Shown piece after piece: positions 43,093 through 51,361 of a DNA stretch of 64,000 nt (position 1 is its first letter; each line of letters opens with the position of its first letter). The notes beneath the pieces were generated by a model. The model was not told the origin of the DNA. It did no database searches and worked only from the letters and a program-made list of their open reading frames with translations. This DNA is from an uncultured Bacteroidales bacterium (lineage in GTDB: Bacteria; Bacteroidota; Bacteroidia; Bacteroidales; P3): positions 26,201-90,200 of the forward strand of contig CALUNB010000002.1 in the NCBI GenBank assembly GCA_944321885.1, read 5' to 3'. The translations under genes and the position numbers were made by a program.

Positions 43093-43983
43093 ATGCGCCA
43101 ACGCGAAGTTTTCCACCAATATCCTGTCTTCCTGCAAATCCTCTATTTTGCCGCCATCTGCATCGGATGCCTGACCGTCAGCAACGGCATAGCCAGCCTG
43201 CTTGTCATCCTGGCCGGAGGAGAAGAAAGCCTGCAAAGCATAGGTTCCCTGCTCTTTGTCCAAACTCTCTCTTCCATAGGAGGATTCCTGCTACCGGCCC
43301 TGTGGCTGGCATGGATGAAAAAGGCGGGACAGCCCGACTACCTGCACATACGCACGGAGGCGGGCATGGTTCCTGTCCTGGCCGGCATCGCGTTCCTCAT
43401 CCTGGCCACACCGCTGGTTTCCGCCCTGCAAGGTTGGGGCGAAAACTGGCAAAACGCCCTCGGAGGCAGCCTTGGAAGTTACTTCCAGCAAAAGTCCCTG
43501 CAATCCGGAATGATAGTGGACAAGCTACTGCACGTGGAAAGTTGGGGTGTTTTCCTTTGCTCTTTCTTCGTCATCGCCGTGGTAGCGGGGATTTGCGAGG
43601 AGTTCCTTTTCCGGGGCGGACTGCAAAACCTCTTGGCCGAATGGTTCAAAAACAAGCACGTGGCCATCTGGGTCGCTTCCATACTCTTCAGCGCCTTCCA
43701 TCTGGATTTGGCCGGTTTCCTACCCCGTTGCCTGCTGGGCGCCATCCTGGGCTATACCTATGCCTATTCGGGCTGCATCTGGGTTCCCGTCATCCTGCAT
43801 ACCCTCAACAACGGGGTCTCCTGCCTGATGGCCTTCCTCTATTTCAAGGGTTACGCCAAAATCGACCCGGACCTGCTTGGCCAAAGCCTCGGACCGGAAT
43901 GGACCCTCGTGAGCTTGGCCGGATTGGTTTTCTTGGCCATTTTCATTTTCAGGACCAACAAATTGAAGAAAACCGGCGCATAG
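43093..43983 (+). CDS. CPBP family intramembrane protease
   Basis: This is a 296-residue membrane protein with about eight hydrophobic segments. The CPBP/Abi motifs are visible in order: the glutamate pair EE at 169-170 with Arg174 (ICEEFLFRG), the FSAFH motif near 205, and HTLNNG near 245. The family includes CAAX-type prenyl endopeptidases and bacteriocin immunity proteins; substrates in Bacteroidetes are unknown. The start lies 16 bp from the end of R2 copy B, so its promoter either lies within the repeat or was disrupted by it. Confidence 0.9.
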   Translation: MRQREVFHQYPVFLQILYFAAICIGCLTVSNGIASLLVILAGGEESLQSIGSLLFVQTLSSIGGFLLPALWLAWMKKAGQPDYLHIRTEAGMVPVLAGIAFLILATPLVSALQGWGENWQNALGGSLGSYFQQKSLQSGMIVDKLLHVESWGVFLCSFFVIAVVAGICEEFLFRGGLQNLLAEWFKNKHVAIWVASILFSAFHLDLAGFLPRCLLGAILGYTYAYSGCIWVPVILHTLNNGVSCLMAFLYFKGYAKIDPDLLGQSLGPEWTLVSLAGLVFLAIFIFRTNKLKKTGA

Positions 43984-44046
43984 AAGCGGTACGCCGATAA
44001 CAGGTAAACTGCATCCTTGCCATGGCCGTCGGAAACCGGTCCGGAC

Positions 44047-46503
44047 TCAGACGGGGTCCACATCTACCACCACGCGGACCTTGCGGAAACGCGTATCTTT
44101 CCAGAAATCTTCCAAACACTGCAACAGCCGTTGCTTCATTTTTTCCACCAAAGGCGTCCGTTCGATTTTAATCAGGATATCCCGTATATAATAAGTATTG
44201 ACCCGGCTCACAAGAGGATATTCGGGACCCAAGACCCGTTCCCCGTAAATCTGCCGGAGAACAGAAGCCAGGAAACCGGAAGCCTGGCAGGTCAAGGCTT
44301 CATCCTTATGCCTCACGCTCAAACGGACCAGTCGGTAGTAAGGCGGATATTTGAAAACCAACCGATCTTGCATCTGGCTCTGGAACATGGACGCATAGTC
44401 ACTGTTCATGACATCCCGGATTACTTGGTAATCGGGCCGGTAGGTCTGAATGACCACCTCCCCTCCCCCGTTTTTCCGTCCGGCACGCCCGCTTACCTGG
44501 GTCATCAACTGGAAACTGCGTTCATAGGCCCGGAAATCCGGGAAAGAAATCAAGCTGTCGGCATCCACGATACCCACAACCGCTACATTGTCAAAGTCAA
44601 GTCCTTTTGTCACCATCTGGGTTCCTACCAAAATGTCGATTTTCCGATCCTGGAAATCCTCGATAATCTTGTGGTAGGCCCCCTTGTTACGCGTACTGTC
44701 CAAATCCATGCGTCCCACGCGGGCTTCGGGAAACAGCAAAGCCAAATCCTCTTCTATCCGTTCGGTCCCGACCCCTTTCAATTGCATCCGGGGACTCCCG
44801 CATTGGGGGCAGACATGCAGCTGAGGTATCGTGTAACCGCAATAATGGCAAAGCAACACCCCCCTTTGCTTGTGGTAGGTCAAGGTCACGTCGCAGTTCT
44901 CGCAAACAGGGACATAACCGCAGGCATCGCATTCCAAACGGGCGGAAAAGCCCCTGCGGTTCTGGAACAAAATCGCTTGCTTCCCTTGCTCCAAAGCGCC
45001 CCGGATTTTAGATATCAAAAGCGAGGAAAAAGGCCCCTGCATCGTCTTGAGACGCTTTTCTTCCTTCAAATTGGAAACCAGGATGCCGGGAAGTTCGACC
45101 CCGCCGTAACGGGTAAACAAGGTGGCCAAGGCGTATTTGCCATGCAAAGCGTTGAAATAGGACTCCAAGGAAGGCGTGGCCGACCCCAGAACCACCTTGG
45201 CCCCATGCAAATGCCCCAGGAAAACAGCGGCATCCCGGGCATGGTAGCGGGGGGAAGGGTCCTGCTGCTTGTAGGAACTATCGTGTTCCTCGTCCACGAT
45301 AATCAAACCCAACTTCCTGAAAGGCAAAAACAAAGCCGAACGTGCCCCCAGGATGACCCGGTAACGGCTGCCCGTGTTCTTCCAAATCTCCACTTTTTCC
45401 GGTTCGTTATAACGGGAATGGTAGACTCCTACCGCCGCCCCGAAATATTTCCGGAGCCGCCCGATCATCTGGGCAGACAGGGCGATTTCGGGAAGCAGGA
45501 ACAAGACCTGTTTACCTTGGGCCAACACTTCCCGCATCAATTGGATATAGATTTCCGTCTTCCCGCTCGAAGTGACCCCGTGCAACAAACAAACCGGTTT
45601 TTGGCGCAAGCCTTCTTTCACTGCCTCGAACGCTTCCTGCTGGGCCGGGGAAAGCACCACCTCCCGGCTTTCGTCCTCTTGCCCGGACAGGATTTCCAAA
45701 CGGCTCTTATGCTGTTTGCGGCTCTCCAGGATGCCCTTCTTCAACAAAACCTGCAAGGCCGCGCCCCCTTTGTCCAATTTGCCAGAGACCAAGGATTTCT
45801 TGACCCAACCGTCCTCTGCCTGGGGGTAAAGGGACATATACGCCATCAAGGCCTCCAGCTGCTTGAAAGAACGTTTTTCCAATTGGTCGAACACTTCCTG
45901 CTGCGCCTGGGGATTTTCCCGGTAGGCGTCTCCCCAACGCACATATTCTTCCGAAAGCGGGCGGTAGCGTTCGCTGAACTCTTCCTTGACCCAAATGATA
46001 CCCCTTTCCCTAAGCCCCCGGATCAAAGGAAAGACTTTCGCCTGGGAAGCGGCCATGGCGGCCTCGTCCAAGTCCAATTCTTTTTTCCGGACCAAGGCGT
46101 CGACGATATCGAGTTGCTTTTCATTCAATCCGGACACATCCCCGTCGAAGTCCGGATTCAAAATGATTTTGGTTTCGCTATCCAACTTGAAACCGGAAGG
46201 CAAAGCCGCCGCCATCACTTCTCCTTCCGTACATAAATAATACGAAGCCATCCATTCCCAAAAGCGGAATTGCTCCGGGTTGACCACCGCTTCCTCGTCC
46301 AAGACGGAAAGCACCTCCTTGAGCGCATGGTCCGGCTTGTCGCCATGTACCCGTTTCACCAAACCGGCATAAATCTTTCCTTTGCCAAACGGCACGCATA
46401 CCCGCAGTCCGGGCTTCACGGAAGCTTGCAATTCTTCCGGAACGGCATAAGTGAAAAGGGCCCGCAAGGGCAAAGGCAGCAATACATCGACAAAAACCGG
46501 CAT
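44047..46503 (-). CDS. priA: Primosomal helicase PriA
   Basis: This 818-residue 3'-5' helicase restarts stalled replication forks. It has the N-terminal DNA-binding domain (1-110), Walker A GVTSSGKTEIY near 290, the DEEH box in VDEEHDSSYKQQ near 400, and the eight cysteines of two zinc sites at about 510-560 (CDACGYVPVCENC, CHYCGYTIPQLHVCPQC). A QVSGRAGR motif VI follows near 640. The length is above E. coli PriA (732). The start at 46503 fits the N-terminal domain; the open frame runs to 46638. It is convergent with the CPBP gene. Confidence 0.96.
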   Translation of the reverse strand: MPVFVDVLLPLPLRALFTYAVPEELQASVKPGLRVCVPFGKGKIYAGLVKRVHGDKPDHALKEVLSVLDEEAVVNPEQFRFWEWMASYYLCTEGEVMAAALPSGFKLDSETKIILNPDFDGDVSGLNEKQLDIVDALVRKKELDLDEAAMAASQAKVFPLIRGLRERGIIWVKEEFSERYRPLSEEYVRWGDAYRENPQAQQEVFDQLEKRSFKQLEALMAYMSLYPQAEDGWVKKSLVSGKLDKGGAALQVLLKKGILESRKQHKSRLEILSGQEDESREVVLSPAQQEAFEAVKEGLRQKPVCLLHGVTSSGKTEIYIQLMREVLAQGKQVLFLLPEIALSAQMIGRLRKYFGAAVGVYHSRYNEPEKVEIWKNTGSRYRVILGARSALFLPFRKLGLIIVDEEHDSSYKQQDPSPRYHARDAAVFLGHLHGAKVVLGSATPSLESYFNALHGKYALATLFTRYGGVELPGILVSNLKEEKRLKTMQGPFSSLLISKIRGALEQGKQAILFQNRRGFSARLECDACGYVPVCENCDVTLTYHKQRGVLLCHYCGYTIPQLHVCPQCGSPRMQLKGVGTERIEEDLALLFPEARVGRMDLDSTRNKGAYHKIIEDFQDRKIDILVGTQMVTKGLDFDNVAVVGIVDADSLISFPDFRAYERSFQLMTQVSGRAGRKNGGGEVVIQTYRPDYQVIRDVMNSDYASMFQSQMQDRLVFKYPPYYRLVRLSVRHKDEALTCQASGFLASVLRQIYGERVLGPEYPLVSRVNTYYIRDILIKIERTPLVEKMKQRLLQCLEDFWKDTRFRKVRVVVDVDPV

Positions 46504-46727
46504 AGGGCAAAGGCTCCATTCAGGAAAGGGCGAAATTACAAATTTCTTTATATCTTTGCATGCAAGACATAGGTCGATTCGTGTCGGGCCGAGAGCCCTT
46601 TGATTCCTGCATTTTCTGAAAAACGGAGTCTTTTTCAAACCCTCTTACCGGAAAAGGAACCGGCCGGATAAATGTTGCCTTGCTCTCCCGGCAAGGGAAA
46701 TACAACACGGACATTATTCCCAATCGT

Positions 46728-47501
46728 ATGAAATATAACACGCAAAGACGCCCCTTGGTTTATTCCGAATACGGACGGGGCATCCAGGAGATGGTTGATT
46801 TCACCGTCAATATTCCCAGCAAAGTAGCCCGGAACCGGGCAGCCCAAACCATCTTGAAGTTCATGCAAGTGCTCAACCCCCAGGTCAAGGAACTGGACGA
46901 TTACATGCACAAGCTTTACGACCAGCTCATCATCATGTCCGATTACAAATTGGACATCGACAACCCCTATCCGGCACCTGTCCGGGAAGAAGATGAGAAC
47001 CGCAAGAAACACGTTTTCAGCTACCCCTCCACGCAAATCCGCTTCCGCTATTACGGAAAGACCCTGGAAGCCATGATCCGCAAAGCCGCCGAGATGCCGG
47101 ACGGCAAGGAAAAGGATGCCATCCTGAACCTGATTACCGTGCAGATGAAGAAGTCCTACTATCTTTGGAACGACGACATCCTGAGCGACGAGCTGGTGGC
47201 CGAGCATCTGAGCATCCTCTCGAACGGCAAATTGCAATATACCGATGCCATGAAAGGGGAAGTTTACTCGGCCTTTTACAACAAGCCCAGCCTGGAACGG
47301 AAAAACAAGTACATCAACGTCAACGCTTACGACAATTCCGCCCGACGGAACTTCAGTAACAACCACAACAATAACAACAATTCCAATAACCGTAACAACT
47401 ATAACAACGGGAACAACCACAGGTTCCATACCAACAACCGGGATGACAACCACAATTTCACCCCTGGGACTTCCCGTTTCAAAAAGAGGAGACCGTTTTG
47501 A
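46728..47501 (+). CDS. DUF4290 domain protein with an Asn-rich tail
   Basis: This is a 257-residue protein. The first 190 residues are helical and match the DUF4290 family I know from Bacteroidetes (PLVYSEYGRGIQEMV, ARNRAAQTILKFMQVLNPQ, KSYYLWN). The last 60 residues are a low-complexity tail full of Asn, with Arg, His, Phe and Tyr. The stop overlaps the TTG start of murA by four bases (TTGA at 47498-47501), which points to translational coupling. Its function is unknown; the pairing with murA hints at a role near cell-wall synthesis, an inference only. Confidence 0.88.
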   Translation: MKYNTQRRPLVYSEYGRGIQEMVDFTVNIPSKVARNRAAQTILKFMQVLNPQVKELDDYMHKLYDQLIIMSDYKLDIDNPYPAPVREEDENRKKHVFSYPSTQIRFRYYGKTLEAMIRKAAEMPDGKEKDAILNLITVQMKKSYYLWNDDILSDELVAEHLSILSNGKLQYTDAMKGEVYSAFYNKPSLERKNKYINVNAYDNSARRNFSNNHNNNNNSNNRNNYNNGNNHRFHTNNRDDNHNFTPGTSRFKKRRPF

Positions 47502-48808
47502 GTGCTTTTTCCATTACCGGAGGTTGCCGCTTGAGCGGTTGCCTGAAACCGCAAGGAGCCAAAAACGAAGCCTTGCAGGTTATCTGCGCCAGCCTGCTGA
47601 CCCGGGACAAAGTGGTTTTACACAACGTCCCCTTGATTCGGGATGTATTGAAACTGATGGAGTTGCTCCAATGCCTAGGCGTAGAGGTTGCACAAATCGG
47701 CCCGCATAGTTTCTCCTTCCAAGCCAAAGAAATACATACCGGTTACCTCCACAGCGAAGATTTCAAATCCAAAGCAGGGAGCCTGCGGGGCTCGGTCATG
47801 ACGGCTGGTCCGCTTCTGGCACGAACCGGCAAGACCTTGGTTCCCCAGCCGGGAGGAGACAAAATCGGAAGACGCAAGCTCGACACCCATTTCACCGGTT
47901 TCGAAAACTTAGGAGCCCATGTCGCTTACGATGCCAAGGAGCATTCGTTCTCGGTGGAAGCCAAGCAGCTCGAAGGACGTTACATGCTCTTGGACGAAGC
48001 CTCCGTGACAGGGACAGCCAATATCGTGATGGCCGCTGTCTTGGCACAAGGCACGACCACGATTTTCAATGCGGCCTGCGAACCCTATGTCTTGCAATTG
48101 TGCCGCATGCTCAACAGGATGGGCGCCAAAATCATCGGAGTCGGTTCCAACCTCTTGCAAATCGAAGGTGTCAAAGAACTGCATGGAACCGAACACACCC
48201 TGCTGCCCGACATGATCGAAGTGGGCAGCTTTATCGGGATGGCTGCCATGACCCGTTCGGAAATCACCATCCAAGACGTGGAAATCCAATATTTGGGGAA
48301 CATCCCCCTTGTATTCAAGCATCTGGGAATCCACACCGAATGCCGGGGCAATGATTTGTACATCCCCGTCCAAGACCACTACACCATAGAAAGTTCCCGC
48401 GACGGCTCCATCCTGACCATCGCCGACGCACCTTGGCCCGGCTTCACGCCCGACCTGATCAGCATCGCCTTGGTAACGGCCACCCAGGCCCGAGGCAGCG
48501 TCCTCATCCACCAGAAGATGTTCGAAAGCCGCCTTTATTTCGTCGACAACCTGATCAGCATGGGCGCCAAAGTCATCTTGTGCGACCCGCACCGGGCCAC
48601 CGTCATCGGGCTGGACCGGGAATCTCCTCTGCACAGCATCTCCATGGTCTCACCCGATATCCGTGCCGGGGTCGCCTTGCTGATTGCCGCCATGTCAGCC
48701 GAAGGAACCAGCACCATCCACAATATCGAACAAATAGACCGGGGTTACGAGAACATCGACGAACGGCTCAACCACTTGGGAGCCAAAATCCAAAGGATTG
48801 ACGATTAG
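47498..48808 (+). CDS. murA: UDP-N-acetylglucosamine 1-carboxyvinyltransferase
   Basis: This 436-residue enzyme transfers enolpyruvate from PEP to UDP-GlcNAc, the first committed step of peptidoglycan synthesis. Lys22 and Asn23 (GAKNEAL) are present. The active-site loop reads PQPGGDKIGRR, placing Asp121 where E. coli has Cys115, the target of fosfomycin. It begins with TTG, overlapping the DUF4290 stop; no ATG fits the conserved N-terminus (AFSITGG). A terminator hairpin begins at its stop codon. Confidence 0.96.
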   Translation: MSAFSITGGCRLSGCLKPQGAKNEALQVICASLLTRDKVVLHNVPLIRDVLKLMELLQCLGVEVAQIGPHSFSFQAKEIHTGYLHSEDFKSKAGSLRGSVMTAGPLLARTGKTLVPQPGGDKIGRRKLDTHFTGFENLGAHVAYDAKEHSFSVEAKQLEGRYMLLDEASVTGTANIVMAAVLAQGTTTIFNAACEPYVLQLCRMLNRMGAKIIGVGSNLLQIEGVKELHGTEHTLLPDMIEVGSFIGMAAMTRSEITIQDVEIQYLGNIPLVFKHLGIHTECRGNDLYIPVQDHYTIESSRDGSILTIADAPWPGFTPDLISIALVTATQARGSVLIHQKMFESRLYFVDNLISMGAKVILCDPHRATVIGLDRESPLHSISMVSPDIRAGVALLIAAMSAEGTSTIHNIEQIDRGYENIDERLNHLGAKIQRIDD

Positions 48809-48870
48809 GAAACGGTTTGGAATTCCCTGTAATCCCGGAAAAGCGGATTCCCAAACCGTTTCCGGATTTT
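48808..48870 (+). terminator. Terminator of murA, related to an R2 end
   Basis: The arms GGAAACGGTTTGG (48808-48820) and CCAAACCGTTTCC (48851-48863) are perfect, with a 30-nt loop able to add AAT/ATT pairs. GGATTTTGTTTGCCC follows. The whole stretch runs parallel in layout to the R2 left end (end, CAATCC-GAAAAG, then GGATTTTGTTTGCCC), so it looks like an R2 end altered to a better hairpin. Confidence 0.7.
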
Positions 48871-48931
48871 GTTTGCCCCTCTTTCCAAGCCTTTTCTTAC
48901 GTTTCCCACGCCTGCCGTAAAAACTCCCACC

Positions 48932-49447
48932 ATGCCGCAGAACGACATTTTCCAAATTTGCATCCCCTCGCCCGTGGGCGGGCTGAGATTGGTCCAGGAA
49001 AAGGACTCCCTTGTCCGGATCGACTTCCTCGGGCAAGCCTGGGAATCCACCAAGCCGGAACACATAAACACCGGGGACAGCACACCTCTGCTGGAAAACT
49101 GCCGGCAAGAACTGCAAGCCTATTTCAAAAAGGATTTGCGCGAATTTTCGATACCTCTCCGCCCCCAAGGCAGCCCGTTCCAGGAAAAGGTCTGGAACAT
49201 CCTGCGCTCGATTCCTTACGGGGAAACATGGACCTACAAACAAGTGGCCATCCAAGCCGGATGTCCCTTAGGTGCCCGGGCCGTGGGACAGGCCAACCAC
49301 TACAACCCTATTCCAATCCTAATCCCTTGCCACCGGGTCGTCCAGAGCGGAGGCAAACTTGGAGGGTACGCAGGCGGTTTGGATGTCAAGACATTCCTCT
49401 TGGAATTGGAATCCTCCCACCGCCCCGGAAATCCGGCCCGCTGCTGA
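48932..49447 (+). CDS. ogt: Methylated-DNA--protein-cysteine methyltransferase
   Basis: This 171-residue repair protein takes the methyl group from O6-methylguanine onto its own cysteine in a single suicide step. The C-terminal domain shows SPFQEKVWNILRSIPYGETW, the Arg finger (GARAVGQAN) and the active-site PCHRV motif with Cys133, then GGYAGGLDVKTFLLELE. The N-terminal domain is short and lacks the Ada transcription-activator part. The start at 48932 is preferred over an extension to 48869. The recognised family name may be ogt or ada; no regulator is nearby. Confidence 0.93.
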   Translation: MPQNDIFQICIPSPVGGLRLVQEKDSLVRIDFLGQAWESTKPEHINTGDSTPLLENCRQELQAYFKKDLREFSIPLRPQGSPFQEKVWNILRSIPYGETWTYKQVAIQAGCPLGARAVGQANHYNPIPILIPCHRVVQSGGKLGGYAGGLDVKTFLLELESSHRPGNPARC

Positions 49448-49458
49448 CCGGAACCAAT

Positions 49459-50262
49459 TCAATGCAAGCCCACGTCCTTCAGCAAACGCAAATGATGCGA
49501 ATACCGGCCTGAAGCCCAGATTCCTTCATGATCCACCGAATCCATCCGCACAAAACCGCTGCTGTGGATTATCCGCCCATTTCCCATGTAAATCCCCACA
49601 TGGACGATATTCCCGTCCGGATTATCGAAAAACAGCAAATCCCCGGCCCGGGCTTCCTCCAACATGGGAACATCCGTCCCCAAAGCCGCTTGCTGGGAAG
49701 CGTCGCGGGGCAATTCAAAACCGTACATCCGGTAGAGCAGCTGGGTGAAACCGGAACAATCCAAAGCGAAACAAGATTTCCCGCCCCATAAATACGGCGT
49801 GTTCAAAAGCGACCCAGCCCTTTCCAGCAAACCGGTAGCTCCAGACCGGGCCAGAACCCGGGTGTCTTCCGCCTCGGTCCGGCATCGGTACTGGACACCC
49901 CCCAAACGGAACTCACGGTTCCCCGGATTGTAAAAAGGCAGACGGCAGCCCATACCGATACGGAAAACGGCCTGGTCCGACAGACGTTCCACCTCGCCTT
50001 GGAAACCGGTCGTGAAAAAACGGGTGGTATCGGAAGCATGCGCCAAAAACGCCTCTTCTTCCAAAGCAAGCACCTGCTTGCTGTCAATCCAGCCTGTATA
50101 TCCATCCAAATGGTTTTCTATCTTCAACCAGTTCTTGTAGCGGTCGATGACAACACACAAATCCCCGAAAAGCAGTTCCGTCACCATTTCCGAGGCGTCC
50201 GAAACGGTTTTCCTCACCGGGATATGGGAAAAAGCGCAAACGGCATAACGGATTTCGTCCAT
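49459..50262 (-). CDS. NlpC/P60 family peptidoglycan endopeptidase
   Basis: This is a 267-residue protein. An SH3-like region (about 10-65, with KNWLKIE and GWIDSKQ) and a second one (about 85-130) precede the catalytic domain with Cys169 (ALDCSGF), His221 (IVHVGIYMG) and a later polar residue. The arrangement is that of Bacteroidetes gamma-D-glutamyl-L-diamino acid endopeptidases used in muropeptide recycling. No signal peptide is seen, so it probably acts in the cytoplasm on imported peptides. tonB lies upstream on the same strand, separated by a terminator. Confidence 0.9.
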   Translation of the reverse strand: MDEIRYAVCAFSHIPVRKTVSDASEMVTELLFGDLCVVIDRYKNWLKIENHLDGYTGWIDSKQVLALEEEAFLAHASDTTRFFTTGFQGEVERLSDQAVFRIGMGCRLPFYNPGNREFRLGGVQYRCRTEAEDTRVLARSGATGLLERAGSLLNTPYLWGGKSCFALDCSGFTQLLYRMYGFELPRDASQQAALGTDVPMLEEARAGDLLFFDNPDGNIVHVGIYMGNGRIIHSSGFVRMDSVDHEGIWASGRYSHHLRLLKDVGLH

Positions 50263-50290
50263 TTCACAATCGGAATGAAAATGAATATGT

Positions 50291-50335
50291 ATAAAAAAAA
50301 ACCGCCTGCAAGATACAAGCGGTTTTCTTTTCTTT
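50291..50335 (-). terminator. Terminator of tonB (minus strand)
   Basis: Arms AAAACCGC (50298-50305) and GCGGTTTT (50319-50326), with a 13-nt loop. T-rich flanks on both sides. On the minus strand it follows the tonB stop and precedes the NlpC/P60 gene. Confidence 0.8.
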
Positions 50336-50346
50336 TCAAGAAAATC

Positions 50347-51033
50347 TTAGTTCAGGGTGAAGTTTACCGGCACATTGTAAAGCACACGTACGGCACGTCC
50401 ACGTTGTTTCCCCGGATGCCATTTGGGCATCGCCTTGATAACCCGGACAGCTTCCTCGTCGCAACCGCCCCCGATACCACGCAGGACTTTCACATCCGAA
50501 ATGCTACCATCCTTTTCAACCACGAACGTCACATACACACGTCCTTGGATGCCACTTTCCATGGCCACGACCGGGTAACGGATATTTTCACTCAGATATT
50601 CGTAAAGAGACTGCATACCTCCAGGATAGGAAGGCATCTCTTCCACGATTTGGAAAATCTCTTCTTCCGCAACCTCTTCTTCTTCCACCACGACCGGAGG
50701 TGCCACATAATCTTCCACTACCGTGGTTTCCGTGGCTTCCGCGTCAATCCTCACCTCGGTTTCGATTTCCACATCGTCCTCTACAATCTCAATCTGGTCG
50801 GAAACCTGGGCAGGAGGTGGCGGTGGAGGAGGCGGCAGATTCTGTTCCGTCTGGATAATCATTTCCTCTTCCGTCTCTATGGCTGTCCTCGCCGCAACCT
50901 CGATTTTTTCATTGTCGTAAGACTTCCACTCGAAAGCCACCAAGACAATAGCCAAAGCGAGAACCAAACCCAAAGAGCCGTACAGACCTTTCTTGTTTTC
51001 AAGGTCCGCTTGTGGGGATTTTTTCAGTTCCAT
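50347..51033 (-). CDS. tonB: Energy transducer TonB
   Basis: This is a 228-residue protein. One membrane segment at about 17-35 is followed by a Pro-rich spacer (a run of eight prolines near 67-74), then a Glu/Val-rich acidic stretch (about 80-125) instead of the classic Glu-Pro/Lys-Pro repeats. The C-terminal TonB domain (about 130-228) carries SYPGGMQSLYEYLSENIRYP and GRVYVTFVVEKDGSISDVKV. It passes proton-motive energy to TonB-dependent (SusC-type) outer-membrane transporters. exbB and exbD are not adjacent; this is a stand-alone copy. Confidence 0.94.
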   Translation of the reverse strand: MELKKSPQADLENKKGLYGSLGLVLALAIVLVAFEWKSYDNEKIEVAARTAIETEEEMIIQTEQNLPPPPPPPPAQVSDQIEIVEDDVEIETEVRIDAEATETTVVEDYVAPPVVVEEEEVAEEEIFQIVEEMPSYPGGMQSLYEYLSENIRYPVVAMESGIQGRVYVTFVVEKDGSISDVKVLRGIGGGCDEEAVRVIKAMPKWHPGKQRGRAVRVLYNVPVNFTLN

Positions 51034-51119
51034 GGTGTTTTTTTTAATCGGCCATCCTTATCCGCAGAACTTCCCTCCGCCTCAAGACGGTGGAAGTCTC
51101 GGAAAGGCCATCATGAACG

Positions 51120-51207
51120 CGGAAAGAGGGGGATTCGAACCCCCGGTAGGGAATACCCCTACGACAGTTTAGCAAACTGTTGGTTTCAGCCACTCACCCA
51201 TCTTTCC
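51120..51207 (-). tRNA. tRNA-Ser (anticodon GCU)
   Basis: The minus strand folds into a class II tRNA: acceptor GGAAAGA/TCTTTCC with discriminator G, a D arm, anticodon stem-loop CAGTTT-GCT-AAACTG (anticodon at 51171-51173), a long variable arm (GTAGGGGTATTCCCTAC) and the T arm GGGGGTTCGAATCCCCC. CCA is not encoded. It reads AGC and AGU codons. The gene is upstream of and divergent from the beta-barrel gene at 51,362. Confidence 0.97.
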
Positions 51208-51361
51208 TTTACCGCTTTCCGCCCACCGCTCCTGCTTCGGGGCGAAGCCATGGGAACCGGAAACGGAAGACCTTCGTTCCAGAAGGCCTGCAAAGGTAGG
51301 AAAAATTTTAACACTTTTTACAAATCCGGAAGCCGATAAAATTTTTTTTCTGCGTTTATCC

